This document shows positions 6,573-15,823 of a stretch of DNA of 64,000 nucleotides, piece after piece. Source of the stretch: Brevibacillus_H sp041920465. GTDB lineage: Bacteria; Bacillota; Bacilli; Brevibacillales; Brevibacillaceae. The notes under the pieces were generated by a model. It searched no databases. It had not been told where the DNA came from and saw only the letters and a list, made by a program, of their open reading frames with translations. The position numbers were made by a program, and so were the translations under genes. Location of the stretch: contig JBHGXW010000034.1 in the NCBI GenBank assembly GCA_041920465.1, forward strand, positions 1 through 64,000, written 5' to 3'. Position 1 is the stretch's first letter; every line of letters starts with the position of its first letter.

Positions 6573-8846
6573 ATGGCTATGAGAGTGGAGGATACCCAAG
6601 CCAACAAGCGCAAGACGATTGGCTGGGACGGAAAAAGCCTGAAGCAAATGCGGCAGGAAATGGATGAGATCAGCCGGGCAACCGGTCATTACGCAGGGTT
6701 GGAAACGCTTCCATTTAAAGAATCGAACCCGATTCGGTATGAAAAGATGTTCGCCAAGCTTCGCGGCGGAGTCGTTCATGCCAGAGAAACGGCGAAACGG
6801 GTGGCAGCTTCCCCGATCGTCGAGCAGGAAGGGGAATTGTGTTTCACGCTGTACTCCCCGGAAGCCGATTGCGTCGTCACCTCGACGGGGATCATCATCC
6901 ACGTGGGGACGATGGGTTCCGCCATCAAGTACATGATCAAAAATGATTACGAACTCAACCCCAATATTGAGGACGGGGATATTTTCTGCAACAACGATTG
7001 CCAGATCGGAAACGTTCACCCCTGTGACGTACACACGATCGTCCCGATTTTCTGGGAGGGCGAGCTGATTGGCTGGGTAGGGGGCGTCACACACGTGATT
7101 GACGTCGGGGCGACCGCTCCGGGGAGTATGACTGTCGGACCGGTGAGCCGCTATGATGACGGATATCAGGTGGCATGCCGTAAAATCGGCCAAAACGATA
7201 CGCTGTCTCGCGACTGGCTGATCGAGAGCCAACGCTCCGTCAGGACGACCAAGTACTGGCTGTTGGATGAACGGACGCGGATTGCCGGCTGCCACATGAT
7301 TCGCGATCTGGTGCTAAACCTCGTCAAGGAGGAAGGGATCGACACATACAAGCAGTTCATCCGGGAAGTGATTGAAGACGGACGGCGCGGTTTCATCAAT
7401 CAGGTGAAAACATTGCTGATACCCGGTAAATATCGGCAGGTTTCGTTCGTCGACGTGCCATACAAGAACTTGCAGGTTCCGCCATACGCCCAAGTCGACA
7501 CGATCATGCACGCACCGACGGAAATGATTATTCACAAGGACGGGAAGTTCGAGATCGACTTTGAAGGGGTCAACCGCTGGGGCTGGCACAGCTACAACGC
7601 AACGCCCGTTTCCATCACCAGCGGAATCTGGGTCATGATGTCCCAAACCCTGATCCCGAACGACCGTGTCAACGACGGAGCTTACTACGCCAGCCAATTC
7701 GATCTGCCGTACGGTTCGTGGCTGAATCCGGACGACATTCGGACCGCCCACAGCTACGCTTGGCACTTCCTTGTTTCCGCGTGGAGTCCGCTCTGGCGTG
7801 CCTTAAGCCGCAACTACTTTGCGCGGGGGTACCTGGAAGAAGTGAATGCGGGGAATGCCAATACTTCCAATTGGCTGCAAGGCGGTGGCTACAACCAATT
7901 TAATGAAAATCACGCCGTCAACAGCTTCGAGTCGGCCGCTGAAGGTGTAGGCGCAAGTGCGGTACGGGATGGTATCAGCCATGCTGCGGCGATCTGGAAC
8001 CCGGAAGGCGACATGGGGGACATGGAAATTTGGGAATTGGCGGAGCCGCTCATATACCTGGGACGCAGCATCAAACCCAATACGGCCGGCTATGGAAAAT
8101 ATCGCGGTGGCAGCGGTTATGAGACGCTGCGGATGGTATATGGCGCAAAAGACTGGACGATGTTTTTCATGGGCAATGGCTACATGTCCAGTGACTGCGG
8201 TTTGATGGGCGGATATCCGGCCGCTTCCGGCTACCGATTTGAAGCGCACGGCACCGACCTGAAGGAGCGATTTGCCAAGAAGCTCCCGATTCCAACCGGC
8301 GGTGACACCGACCCTGACAACCCCCACTATGAATCGTTGATGAATGCGAAGGAGATCATTCGTGATAAACAATCCATTACAACCGAGACCATTTTTGCCG
8401 ATTACGATCTCTATTTGAACTACCTGCGTGGGGGCCCTGGATTTGGCGATCCGCTGGAACGCAAGCCGAAAATGATCGAGGATGATTTGAATGAAGGTCA
8501 TCTCTTGCCTCGCTATGCAGAAAAAGTGTACGGAGCTGTGTTTACCCAAGACGAGAAGGGACGATATGTCATTGATGAGAAACGGACGCAAGAGCGCCGC
8601 CAAGAGATGCGGAAGGAACGGTTGAATCGCGGCGTATTGACGACGGAATGGATGAAACAAGAGCGCGAGAAGGTGATCACCAAACAGGCAGCCGTTCAGG
8701 TTCGTCACATGTACGCGGGCAGCTTTGCGCTCAGTGCCAAATTTTTGCAGGAATTCAAAGAGTTCTGGTCTCTGCCTGAAGAGTGGAAGCTGACGGAAGA
8801 TGAGCTGGGCGTTCCTGTATACGGGGCGAAAATCAAAAACACGTAA
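6573..8846 (+). CDS. acxB: Acetone carboxylase alpha subunit (HyuB-like, Mn-binding)
   Basis: 757 residues of the hydantoinase B family, slightly shorter than the roughly 776-residue Xanthobacter AcxB. The segment NVHPCDVHTIVP at about residue 147 and the later GGVTHVID contain H149, D152 and H174. Their spacing (+3, +25) equals that of the Mn(II) ligands I recall for the Xanthobacter enzyme (His150, Asp153, His175), so the active site looks intact. Start ATG 6573 follows a GAGGAGGAGG site. Downstream, acxC begins 22 bases after the stop. The alpha subunit carries out carboxylation of activated acetone at the Mn site. Confidence 0.9.
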   Translation: MAMRVEDTQANKRKTIGWDGKSLKQMRQEMDEISRATGHYAGLETLPFKESNPIRYEKMFAKLRGGVVHARETAKRVAASPIVEQEGELCFTLYSPEADCVVTSTGIIIHVGTMGSAIKYMIKNDYELNPNIEDGDIFCNNDCQIGNVHPCDVHTIVPIFWEGELIGWVGGVTHVIDVGATAPGSMTVGPVSRYDDGYQVACRKIGQNDTLSRDWLIESQRSVRTTKYWLLDERTRIAGCHMIRDLVLNLVKEEGIDTYKQFIREVIEDGRRGFINQVKTLLIPGKYRQVSFVDVPYKNLQVPPYAQVDTIMHAPTEMIIHKDGKFEIDFEGVNRWGWHSYNATPVSITSGIWVMMSQTLIPNDRVNDGAYYASQFDLPYGSWLNPDDIRTAHSYAWHFLVSAWSPLWRALSRNYFARGYLEEVNAGNANTSNWLQGGGYNQFNENHAVNSFESAAEGVGASAVRDGISHAAAIWNPEGDMGDMEIWELAEPLIYLGRSIKPNTAGYGKYRGGSGYETLRMVYGAKDWTMFFMGNGYMSSDCGLMGGYPAASGYRFEAHGTDLKERFAKKLPIPTGGDTDPDNPHYESLMNAKEIIRDKQSITTETIFADYDLYLNYLRGGPGFGDPLERKPKMIEDDLNEGHLLPRYAEKVYGAVFTQDEKGRYVIDEKRTQERRQEMRKERLNRGVLTTEWMKQEREKVITKQAAVQVRHMYAGSFALSAKFLQEFKEFWSLPEEWKLTEDELGVPVYGAKIKNT

Positions 8847-8868
8847 ACATTGTAATGGGGTGAATGGA

Positions 8869-9369
8869 ATGGCGGAGTATGATCGCAAAACGATTGAAGA
8901 GCTGATAGACGGGACCATCGAGTTCTACAAATTAAAAGAAATGCTGTCCAATTTTAAGGACACCAACCGCTTTGAGACGTATCTCAGCGTTTTGCAGGAG
9001 AGAGTCCCGTGGGATGACCCGATCCTGCTGCCAGCGGGGCTGCATCTGTACATCGTGCAGAAGAAAAACGGGGATCGCATCGTCAAATGCGATTGCGGAC
9101 ATGAATTCTGCGATTATCGGGACAACTGGAAGCTGCATGCGCTTGTCTACGTCCGGGACAATGAGGAAAAAATGGCGGAGCTGTACCCGAAAATGCTTGC
9201 CCCTGATCCGGAGTGGCAAGTAATCCGCGAGTACTATTGCCCGAACTGCGCCACTCAGTTGGAGGTTGAGGCAGTGACACCGTGGTATCCGGTGCTCAAG
9301 GACTTTGAGCCGGACATCGATACGTTTTACAAGGAGTGGGTAAAACTTCCGCTCCCTCAAGCCAAATAG
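8869..9369 (+). CDS. acxC: Acetone carboxylase gamma subunit
   Basis: 166 residues, the usual size for AcxC (about 168). Two cysteine clusters, CDCGHEFC at about residues 65-72 and CPNC at about 124-127, form a likely Zn site. The C-terminal stretch ending WVKLPLP is typical of the family. The start at ATG 8869 is chosen over an upstream in-frame ATG at 8800 that lies inside acxB; a GGGGTG site lies 8 bases before 8869. It is the last gene of the operon and ends at a hairpin shared with the convergent regulator. Confidence 0.88.
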   Translation: MAEYDRKTIEELIDGTIEFYKLKEMLSNFKDTNRFETYLSVLQERVPWDDPILLPAGLHLYIVQKKNGDRIVKCDCGHEFCDYRDNWKLHALVYVRDNEEKMAELYPKMLAPDPEWQVIREYYCPNCATQLEVEAVTPWYPVLKDFEPDIDTFYKEWVKLPLPQAK

Positions 9370-9390
9370 CCCAAACACCCAAACATCAGC

Positions 9391-9418
9391 AAGGGTAAAG
9401 ACGCGAGTCTCTACCCTT
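9391..9418. terminator. Terminator between acxC and its convergent regulator
   Basis: Stem aagggtaaagac/gtctctaccctt (12 pairs, one mismatch) with a 4-base gcga loop, followed on the plus strand by tgctacttttcc. It sits between two convergent stop codons, so it may serve both transcripts. Confidence 0.65.
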
Positions 9419-9437
9419 TGCTACTTTTCCGTTCGGT

Positions 9438-11408
9438 TCAGCTATCACCGGGAGGGTTTTTTAACTGGTATTTTCGGAGCTTGCGGTAAAGCGTCGTACG
9501 GGCGATTTTGCATTCTCTGGCGATCACCGACAGGTTACCCTTGTGGGTCAGCAGCAGGTGCTCCAGTATTTTTTTCTCCTCTTGCTCCATCGGTGACAAC
9601 ATGGTCATCGCCGGTGGGGTTTCACCATCGCTATGCTTGAGCTGGCTCACGAGAAAGGGCGGGAGGTCCTCGATGACGATTTCCGCAGAGTCTGTGAACA
9701 GTACCGCGTGTTCAATCACGTTTTGAAGCTCTCGGATGTTCCCCGGCCAGTGATAGTGGCGGAGGAAGGAAAGGGTTTCGCTGCTGAACGAACGGACCGG
9801 TTTGGTGTATTTCCTGCTGAACACATCGAGGAAGTGTTGGGCCAACAGCGGGATATCTTCCTTTCGTTCACGCAGGGACGGCAGGTGAATGGAGACGGTG
9901 TTCAAACGATAATAGAGATCGGAGCGGAACTTGCCTTCCGCAACCATTGCTTTTAAATCCCGGTTGGTTGCAGCGATGATCCGTACGTCGACCGGAATGG
10001 GCTTTGATGAGCCGAGACGAACCACCTCTTTTTCCTGCAGGACGCGGAGCAGATGAACCTGCAGGTCGAGTGGCATTTCGCCGATCTCATCGAGAAACAT
10101 CGTCCCGCCGTCCGCCTCTTCGAACTTTCCTTTTTTTCCCTTCGGGGTTCCTCCGGTGAATGTCCCGGGCTCGTAGCCAAACAAGTCACTGGCAATCAGA
10201 TCTTTGGGAATGGCGCCGCAGTTGATGGCGACAAACGGCTGCGTGCTCCTGCTGCTGCTCTTGTGAACAGCGCGGGCCACCTTTTCTTTTCCCGTGCCGC
10301 TTTCTCCTGTCAACAGCAGGGTGACATTGACGTCGGAAATCATTCGGCATTTTTCGATAACTTTACGGATTTCAGGCGATTCCCCAAGGATTTCCTGCCA
10401 CCCGTTCGGCGGTTGTGTTGTGGCCGTGCTGTGGTGCTGTAAAACGATGAGGAAGCCGATCAACTGTTCACCCAGGATGATACGTTCTATGTATGCGCGT
10501 GCGTGGAGCTGATAAATGTCGATTTGATTGAGAGGCACGTTCTGTGGAGAAGGAGAGTTGAGTTCATCCGTCAGTGGCTTCCATTCGAGTGCATGAAGCC
10601 ATTCCGGTTTGTCCAGGTTCCAGTGTAGGAAATAACCCCTGTTTCGTTTAAGCACGTTGTATCGCGTGTCCAGTAAAACAATCGTGTCTTGCGGCCAGCG
10701 GACAGAAGCCTGGTGAAACCGCTCCAGCAGGTACATTACCCGTTCCCGATGGGACTGGGAGAGGCGTTGTTGAATGAACAGGGCGCTGGAAGTAACCAAT
10801 CCCAACGTGTGGGGTTGGGCGTCGTACCATAGTCCTGTCAGATCAAGTGCCCCCATAATTTGATCGGTCAGCGGGTCGATGATCGGGGCCGACGAGCAGA
10901 TCCATGGGTGACATCCCTGGCAAAAGTGCTCGGCAGAGAAAATTTGGACAGGCATTCGCGTCGCAATGCTGGTTCCAATCGCATTGGTGCCTGCCGCAAG
11001 TTCGCTCCAATCGGCACCCGGGACAAAATTCATCAATTCGCCCTCGCGACGAATGCGCTTGTCGCCTTGCAGGTAAATGATACGCCCCTTGTTGTCAGAT
11101 AACGTGATCAAGTACCCCGTCTCGATGATTTGGCCGGATAATTTGTCGATGATTGGCTTGGCCGCACTGTACAGCTTAGATGTTTGAAGCAGGTCACTTA
11201 TTTCATCGTCCGAGAGAGAAAGCGTCGTCTGCTTTTGCTTCGGATTAACGCCGGATTCCTGGCATCTTTTCCACGAACCCAAAATGGTGTTCCGCATGTG
11301 ATCTTGCGAGGAATGTCCTGATATGAAATTCTCCCACGTCTGTGTCAACTCTTTCATTTTATTCTCCAATTTTCTGGTAGAGAGTATAGCCATGTGTGAT
11401 TGTTTCAT
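9438..11408 (-). CDS. AcoR-type sigma-54-dependent transcriptional activator
   Basis: About 656 residues. The N-terminal region (about 20-225) is GAF-like, as in AcoR/AcxR regulators, followed by a second sensor-like region to about 330. The AAA+ domain has Walker A GESGTGKEKVA, Walker B GGTMFLDEIGEM and the arginine-finger region FRSDLYYRLN. The C-terminal Fis-type helix-turn-helix reads ECKIARTTLYRKLRKY. The sigma-54 contact loop is GTFTGG rather than the consensus GAFTGA. ATG 11408 has AAGGAG eight bases upstream; ATG 11357 (MKELTQTWENF) also has a GGAG and is a plausible alternative. Convergent to acxABC, it is the likely acetone- or 2-propanol-responsive activator of the promoter at 4341. 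The effector is inferred. Confidence 0.88.
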   Translation of the reverse strand: MKQSHMAILSTRKLENKMKELTQTWENFISGHSSQDHMRNTILGSWKRCQESGVNPKQKQTTLSLSDDEISDLLQTSKLYSAAKPIIDKLSGQIIETGYLITLSDNKGRIIYLQGDKRIRREGELMNFVPGADWSELAAGTNAIGTSIATRMPVQIFSAEHFCQGCHPWICSSAPIIDPLTDQIMGALDLTGLWYDAQPHTLGLVTSSALFIQQRLSQSHRERVMYLLERFHQASVRWPQDTIVLLDTRYNVLKRNRGYFLHWNLDKPEWLHALEWKPLTDELNSPSPQNVPLNQIDIYQLHARAYIERIILGEQLIGFLIVLQHHSTATTQPPNGWQEILGESPEIRKVIEKCRMISDVNVTLLLTGESGTGKEKVARAVHKSSSRSTQPFVAINCGAIPKDLIASDLFGYEPGTFTGGTPKGKKGKFEEADGGTMFLDEIGEMPLDLQVHLLRVLQEKEVVRLGSSKPIPVDVRIIAATNRDLKAMVAEGKFRSDLYYRLNTVSIHLPSLRERKEDIPLLAQHFLDVFSRKYTKPVRSFSSETLSFLRHYHWPGNIRELQNVIEHAVLFTDSAEIVIEDLPPFLVSQLKHSDGETPPAMTMLSPMEQEEKKILEHLLLTHKGNLSVIARECKIARTTLYRKLRKYQLKNPPGDS

Positions 11409-11558
11409 AGCTTTCACTCCTTAAAAATGAATGAAATTGGGAACGAAACGACTGCTACTCCTAAATATTTTACTTTAATAAACTAAATATTCAAACATTT
11501 TTTCTGAATGTATTCTCAACGCGCTCAATACTGCTCTAACAATCGCCAAGGAGCCAAA

Positions 11559-11730
11559 ATGTATATGCGGTCAAACCGCCAAAGAAGAGATTGGGCCGGT
11601 CGGTGGTGCACTCGTGCTCATCGGTGTTCTGGCCATTATGATCATCCTGATCGCTGTTCTTGCGATGGTGGTTATAAACGCTCTCGCGGAATCTCCATGG
11701 GCCGGAGCGGATTCGAATAACTTTTATTAG
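11559..11730 (+). pseudogene. Frameshifted small single-span membrane protein
   Basis: AAGGAG at 11548-11553 precedes ATG 11559 by 5 bases. That frame reads MYMRSNRQRRDW and continues without membrane character. The adjacent frame, entered at about 11582, reads EEIGPVGGALVLIGVLAIMI, then more hydrophobic residues, and ends NNFY at 11730; it has no start codon of its own. A one-base change around 11575-11585 would join the start to the membrane helix. Either the gene is inactivated or the base call is wrong. Family not recognised. Confidence 0.45.
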
Positions 11731-11758
11731 TGACGGTTTATCCTTAGGATCAACTTCA

Positions 11759-11929
11759 ATGGGACGGAGGAATTGGGGGCATCTCGAAGTAATCGCAACA
11801 CATGTTTATAAATTGGTCAAACAATCCCCGCCCGACCCGTACATCGACCAGTTTCCGCTTCCAGAGGCGTTGGCATTAGGCCCTTGTTCCGTGCTGTACG
11901 ATCCTTATATTGATCCGTATCGGGAATAG
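11759..11929 (+). CDS. Small hypothetical protein, 56 aa
   Basis: ATG 11759 opens a 56-residue frame beginning MGRRNWGHLEVIATHVYKLV and ending YDPYIDPYRE. It is Pro/Tyr/Asp-rich, has no membrane helix and looks globular or partly disordered. Only a weak AGGAT site lies upstream, but a strong hairpin (11950-11990) follows 20 bases after the stop. It directly follows the frameshifted membrane peptide, so the two may be pieces of one locus. I do not recognise the family. Confidence 0.4.
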   Translation: MGRRNWGHLEVIATHVYKLVKQSPPDPYIDQFPLPEALALGPCSVLYDPYIDPYRE

Positions 11930-11949
11930 AAGGAATGATCAAAGAAAAG

Positions 11950-11990
11950 CGAAAACACAGCACCCTATTTCCAAGGTTGCTGTGTTTTCG
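11950..11990. terminator. Long hairpin terminator
   Basis: Perfect 13-bp stem cgaaaacacagca/tgctgtgttttcg with a 15-base loop. On the minus strand it is followed by cttttcttt, so it may stop transcription in both directions. From here to 12332 I see only short, incoherent frames. Confidence 0.55.
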
Positions 11991-12332
11991 GGTACTTAAA
12001 CAGACTACTTGATCAGAGATAACGCCCAATAAGTTACTAACAACTCTCTGCACTGCCCCCGAGGAACTCTCCTGTGGTGTCATCTATCCTGATGGAACCC
12101 TTTGAGCATTCCGATGATAGATTCCATAAGATAATATATTTGCCCTGTAAATGAATCACCTCGGTTATTGTTGCATTTGATCAAGTCCATATTTTTGTGT
12201 AATTTCCCCTGTAAATCCCCCTCGCAAGAGACACATCTGTTTCAGGTTCCCCTATGTCTGTATACGGTCGGGTACAGGGATCAACTTGCAAAAAGCAATT
12301 CGATCGGCAAACTGGTCTTTTATATTCTTATA
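11991..12332. other. Intergenic stretch without recognisable gene
   Basis: About 340 bases of mixed composition. No frame with a ribosome binding site, no clear hairpin and no recognisable RNA motif. It may be decayed coding DNA, but nothing supports a family. Confidence 0.4.
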
Positions 12333-12695
12333 TTATTTGTTCAATACACTCTCCTCTAATACAGCATATTTATCCCCATATACTTTGATTATATGTTGTT
12401 CTCCCCAAGCACACAGCGAGTCCAAAATGCTTTTCAAGCTCCATCCGTATTCACTCAGTTCATATTCAACTTTTGGAGGAACCTGATTGTAGGTAATGCG
12501 ATGAATAATCCCATCATCCTCCAGTTCGCGCAGTTGCTGTGTCAACATTTTCTGCGTAATTCCAGGCATAAGACGTTTCAATTCGCTCGTGCGTTTTTTA
12601 CCATGAGTCAGATGACAAAGGATGACGCACTTCCATTTTCCCCCTATCACTTCCAGTGTTGCTTCAACTGAAATATTGTACTTCTTGTTACTCAT
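12333..12695 (-). CDS. HxlR-family winged-helix transcriptional regulator
   Basis: 120 residues, typical for the HxlR/DUF24 family. The start segment ATLEVIGGKWKCVILCHL and the following KRTSELKRLMPGITQKMLTQ and LRELEDDGIIHR are characteristic of the winged helix. Two cysteines near the N-terminal and middle regions (C38, C42 area) could be redox-active as in other family members. AGGAGG lies just upstream of ATG 12695. The gene is divergent from an MFS efflux gene; two near-identical 18-base direct repeats lie between them. It probably controls that transporter; the inducer is unknown. Confidence 0.9.
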   Translation of the reverse strand: MSNKKYNISVEATLEVIGGKWKCVILCHLTHGKKRTSELKRLMPGITQKMLTQQLRELEDDGIIHRITYNQVPPKVEYELSEYGWSLKSILDSLCAWGEQHIIKVYGDKYAVLEESVLNK

Positions 12696-12721
12696 GCTGT
12701 CCCTCCTGACAAATCTATAGG

Positions 12722-12758
12722 AACTTGTAGGTGCCTATATAACTTTTTAGTGCCTATA
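12722..12758. promoter_or_regulatory. Tandem operator-like repeats between hxlR-type gene and MFS gene
   Basis: aacttgtaggtgcctata (12722-12739) and aactttttagtgcctata (12741-12758) share 15 of 18 bases with a 19-base period. They lie 27 bases upstream of the regulator start, in the divergent promoter interval, as expected for an HxlR-family binding region. Confidence 0.5.
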
Positions 12759-12879
12759 GCACAAAAAAGTACGTACTTTTCTCCAAATATCATATAACTC
12801 ATAATAGCATGTGCCGGCCGGTAATAGCACATGAAAATCACAGCTTTCGTGATGGGAACGATTAGGAGGGAAAGATTAC

Positions 12880-14130
12880 GTGGATCAAAAACGAAGTACG
12901 TTGGCGCTGTTGGCTTTGGCCGTAAGCGCATTTGCAATTGGAACAACAGAATTTATCAGTGTGGGACTATTGCCCCTTATCTCGCAAGATCTGAATGTTT
13001 CGGTTACGACGGCGGGATTAACTGTTTCCTTATACGCCCTTGGTGTAACGTTCGGGGCACCGATCCTGACTTCCTTGACATCCAGAATGTCACGCAAATC
13101 TTTATTGTTGTGGATCATGATCGTCTTTATTATTGGCAACAGCATCGCCGCAAGTGCAACAAGTATTGAACTGTTGCTCGTGGCTCGTGTCATTTCTGCT
13201 TTTTCACATGGTGTATTTATGTCGATTGGGTCGACGATTGCAGCCGATGTAGTCCCGGAAAACCGCAGAGCCAGCGCAATTTCCTTTATGTTTACAGGAC
13301 TTACCGTTGCAATCGTCACCGGTGTTCCATTCGGGACATTTATCGGTCAACAAATGGGATGGAGAGTTGCCTTTATTGCGATTGCCGTCATCGGCATAAT
13401 TGCATTTATCGCCAACAGTATCCTTGTTCCATCCAATCTGCGAAAAGGTACCCAAGCAACATTCCGTGATCAGTACAAATTGATAACCAATGCCCGCTTA
13501 TTGCTCGTGTTTATTATTACCGCATTGGGTTACGGCGGAACATTTGTCGTCTTTACTTATTTGGCTCCATTGCTTCACGAAATAACCGGTTTTCAAGAAA
13601 ATACGGTTGCGGTTATCTTGCTCGTTTACGGTGTTGCCATTGCCCTAGGCAACGTGATCGGTGGAAAGGTCGCTAACCATAACCCCATCGTTGCCCTGTT
13701 TTATATGTTTATTGTACAAGCGATCGTGCTCTTTCTCTTGATGTTCACTTCTCCATTTAAAGCAGCCGCTTTACTCACGATTTTTTTCATGGGACTGATG
13801 GCTTTCATGAATGTGCCTGGTCTGCAACTCTACGTCGTGATGCTGGCTGAACGTTTTGTTCCAGGGGCAGTTGATGTGGCGTCCGCGATCAACATCGCTG
13901 CGTTCAATGCCGGCATTGCAATCGGCTCATACCTGGGTGGGGTGATCACGGATTCCATCGGGCTAATTCACACTCCTTGGATAGGCGCATTGATGGTGCT
14001 CGGAGCCGTGCTCCTAACAAGTTGGAGTATGTCTCTTGAACGAAAAGATCAAAAAAAGTGGAGTACGCACCTAAAGCACACACCATTGGATAACGTTTTT
14101 AAATCTTCGTGTCGGTCCGGATCCGGATAA
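12880..14130 (+). CDS. MFS efflux transporter (YdhP/AraJ-type)
   Basis: 416 residues with about 12 predicted membrane helices. The first helix contains SAFAIGTTEFISVGLLP, typical of the drug-efflux subfamily that includes YdhP and AraJ. The loop motif SRMSRKSLLL and the ARVISAFSHGVFMSIG helix also fit. Start GTG 12880 has AGGAGG 10 bases upstream; the downstream ATGs lack such a site. The last 35 or so residues after the final helix are polar and likely cytoplasmic. Proton-driven export of a small molecule is the family role; the substrate is unknown. It is probably regulated by the divergent HxlR-type protein. Confidence 0.85.
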   Translation: MDQKRSTLALLALAVSAFAIGTTEFISVGLLPLISQDLNVSVTTAGLTVSLYALGVTFGAPILTSLTSRMSRKSLLLWIMIVFIIGNSIAASATSIELLLVARVISAFSHGVFMSIGSTIAADVVPENRRASAISFMFTGLTVAIVTGVPFGTFIGQQMGWRVAFIAIAVIGIIAFIANSILVPSNLRKGTQATFRDQYKLITNARLLLVFIITALGYGGTFVVFTYLAPLLHEITGFQENTVAVILLVYGVAIALGNVIGGKVANHNPIVALFYMFIVQAIVLFLLMFTSPFKAAALLTIFFMGLMAFMNVPGLQLYVVMLAERFVPGAVDVASAINIAAFNAGIAIGSYLGGVITDSIGLIHTPWIGALMVLGAVLLTSWSMSLERKDQKKWSTHLKHTPLDNVFKSSCRSGSG

Positions 14131-14273
14131 TTTTGATTTTTAACAAGAGATCAAGGGCGTAGATGTGGTGGCATTTGCACACACTAGCATAAGGTAAAAA
14201 AGACCGCAGGCGTTGCTACCACCTACGGCCTATACAATAGACGTTCCCCCAAAGGGGCGGCTCAAATTAGGGT

Positions 14274-14321
14274 GAAGTAGATCACTGAGTTGCTAGGCTC
14301 AAGGGTGATCTACTTCTTTTT
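14274..14321 (+). terminator. Rho-independent terminator after MFS gene
   Basis: Perfect 12-bp stem gaagtagatcac/gtgatctacttc followed by ttttt. A weaker GC-rich inverted repeat lies at about 14200-14230. The remainder of the 14131-14437 interval holds nothing else I can support. Confidence 0.8.
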
Positions 14322-14437
14322 GGTAAACAATTAACACTTTGTGTTACAAGAAAAAAGACCACTTCCAACGTGAGAAGCAGCCTTCTGCAAGTTTCCCTAG
14401 AAAAACGACGACCAAAGAAATTCATTTCGAAACCCGT

Positions 14438-15823
14438 CTAGTCTCTCTTCGCAATATTGAAGTTCTCTCTAAGCAGAAGCCAGTTTTGAGGGAATGAAAG
14501 TCCTAGCTTCCAATAGCTAACCCCTTTAATTCCCAATTCTTTAACTAAATTAAATTTCGCCTGTATACTTCTGGCATCCTCAAACCACACCATATGTTCA
14601 CGTCCTGCATTATCCCAATAGGAAAAGAAAGGGGCTTGTTCTTTTTCATCGTATTGAATAGGGACGTTTTCTCTTCTCGCCAAATCAATAGCGTCCTGAG
14701 GACTAAGCGCGCGAGCATATTTTCCTCCAGGGTGGTATGGTAGTGTCCAGTCATAACCATAGAGATTCTGGCCCATCATTATTTTGGATGCTGGAATTTC
14801 TGTAAGAGCATATTCGAGAACTCTGCGAACTTGCGTAATCGGGCTTACAGGCATTGGCGGCCCACCGGAATAGCCCCATTCATAAGTCATAATGACAACA
14901 AAATCAGCCACTTCACCATGTAGTTTGTAATCGTGAGACGTGTACCATGCCCCTTTTTGGGTTGCGCTTGTCTTTGGGGCGAGGGCGGTAGAAAAAAGAT
15001 ACCCTTCATCCTTTATCCTTTTAGACGCCTTGCGTAGAAAATGATTATATGCTTCCCGGTCCTCCGGTTTTATATGCTCAATATCAAAATGAATGTCTTT
15101 AAATCCCAGATTTCTGGCCGTTTTGATGATGGTATCAATTAGTTTGTTTGCCAGCTGTTCATTATTTAAAAATAAACTTCCTAGTTCTGGACTAAATTGA
15201 TTGTTTTCTAAATTGGTAACCACCATCATGCTAATCGCCTTATGATTTTTTGCAATCGATGGCAAATTATCTAATGGCGGTGCAGCAAGGGTGCCATCCC
15301 GTTTAATCTGAAAATTGAAAGGTGCTAAATAGGTTAAAAATGGTGAGATTTCCTGTACAGTTTGTTTCGCTTTCGGTGTAACCTCTCCCCGCGGTTCAAT
15401 ATAAGCATTCACATCAATCGTGTGCTTGAATGAAGGGGAAGACCCACTGGATAACGAATGCCCATCATGATGCCATGTTGCGCTAGATTGTGTTTTTGTT
15501 CCTTGAATGCTTGGTATGACGATTGCCTGACCAATAACGAGTTGATTGGGAGAAGTCAGTTCGTTTGCTTTGGAAATATCATCAGAAGAGATGCCATAGA
15601 TATCTGAGATCCTCTTTAACGTTTGTCCCTTCTGAACGACGTGAATACGAACAGTCTTTGAAGTTGATTGCATGTGAGTTTTACCGTCACCATGTGACGT
15701 GTACTCATTGATTGAACTGCTGTTTTTCCTGATTATTTGATTATTATCGTTAAGGCTTCCTCTGTTGCAAGCCGTCGATATAAGCATTGCTATCATTACA
15801 CTAAAAAGTAAGACCTTTTTCAT
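14438..15823 (-). CDS. LysM plus GH18 lipoprotein (spore cortex-lytic type)
   Basis: 461 residues from ATG 15823, which has GGAGG 8 bases upstream; in-frame codons further up lack a site. The N-terminus is a lipoprotein-like signal (MKKVLLFSVMIAMLISTAC), with Cys19 as the likely lipidation site although Ser at -3 is atypical. A LysM domain follows at about 75-125 (VVQKGQTLKRISDIYGISSD). The C-terminal glycoside hydrolase 18 domain spans about 165-460, with the catalytic DIHFDIE segment and a YDW motif near the barrel end. This matches SleL/YaaH-type N-acetylglucosaminidases acting on spore cortex peptidoglycan. A lipid anchor is less usual than the two-LysM form of SleL, so the exact role is uncertain. 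Confidence 0.82.
   Translation of the reverse strand: MKKVLLFSVMIAMLISTACNRGSLNDNNQIIRKNSSSINEYTSHGDGKTHMQSTSKTVRIHVVQKGQTLKRISDIYGISSDDISKANELTSPNQLVIGQAIVIPSIQGTKTQSSATWHHDGHSLSSGSSPSFKHTIDVNAYIEPRGEVTPKAKQTVQEISPFLTYLAPFNFQIKRDGTLAAPPLDNLPSIAKNHKAISMMVVTNLENNQFSPELGSLFLNNEQLANKLIDTIIKTARNLGFKDIHFDIEHIKPEDREAYNHFLRKASKRIKDEGYLFSTALAPKTSATQKGAWYTSHDYKLHGEVADFVVIMTYEWGYSGGPPMPVSPITQVRRVLEYALTEIPASKIMMGQNLYGYDWTLPYHPGGKYARALSPQDAIDLARRENVPIQYDEKEQAPFFSYWDNAGREHMVWFEDARSIQAKFNLVKELGIKGVSYWKLGLSFPQNWLLLRENFNIAKRD

Noticed and set aside
7803..8918. 371-codon antisense frame inside acxB
   Set aside because: Shadow of acxB; composition is that of complementary codons and there is no start signal.
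11817..12083. 88-codon minus-strand frame
   Set aside because: It runs across a strong terminator hairpin and opposite a better plus-strand frame; no ribosome binding site.
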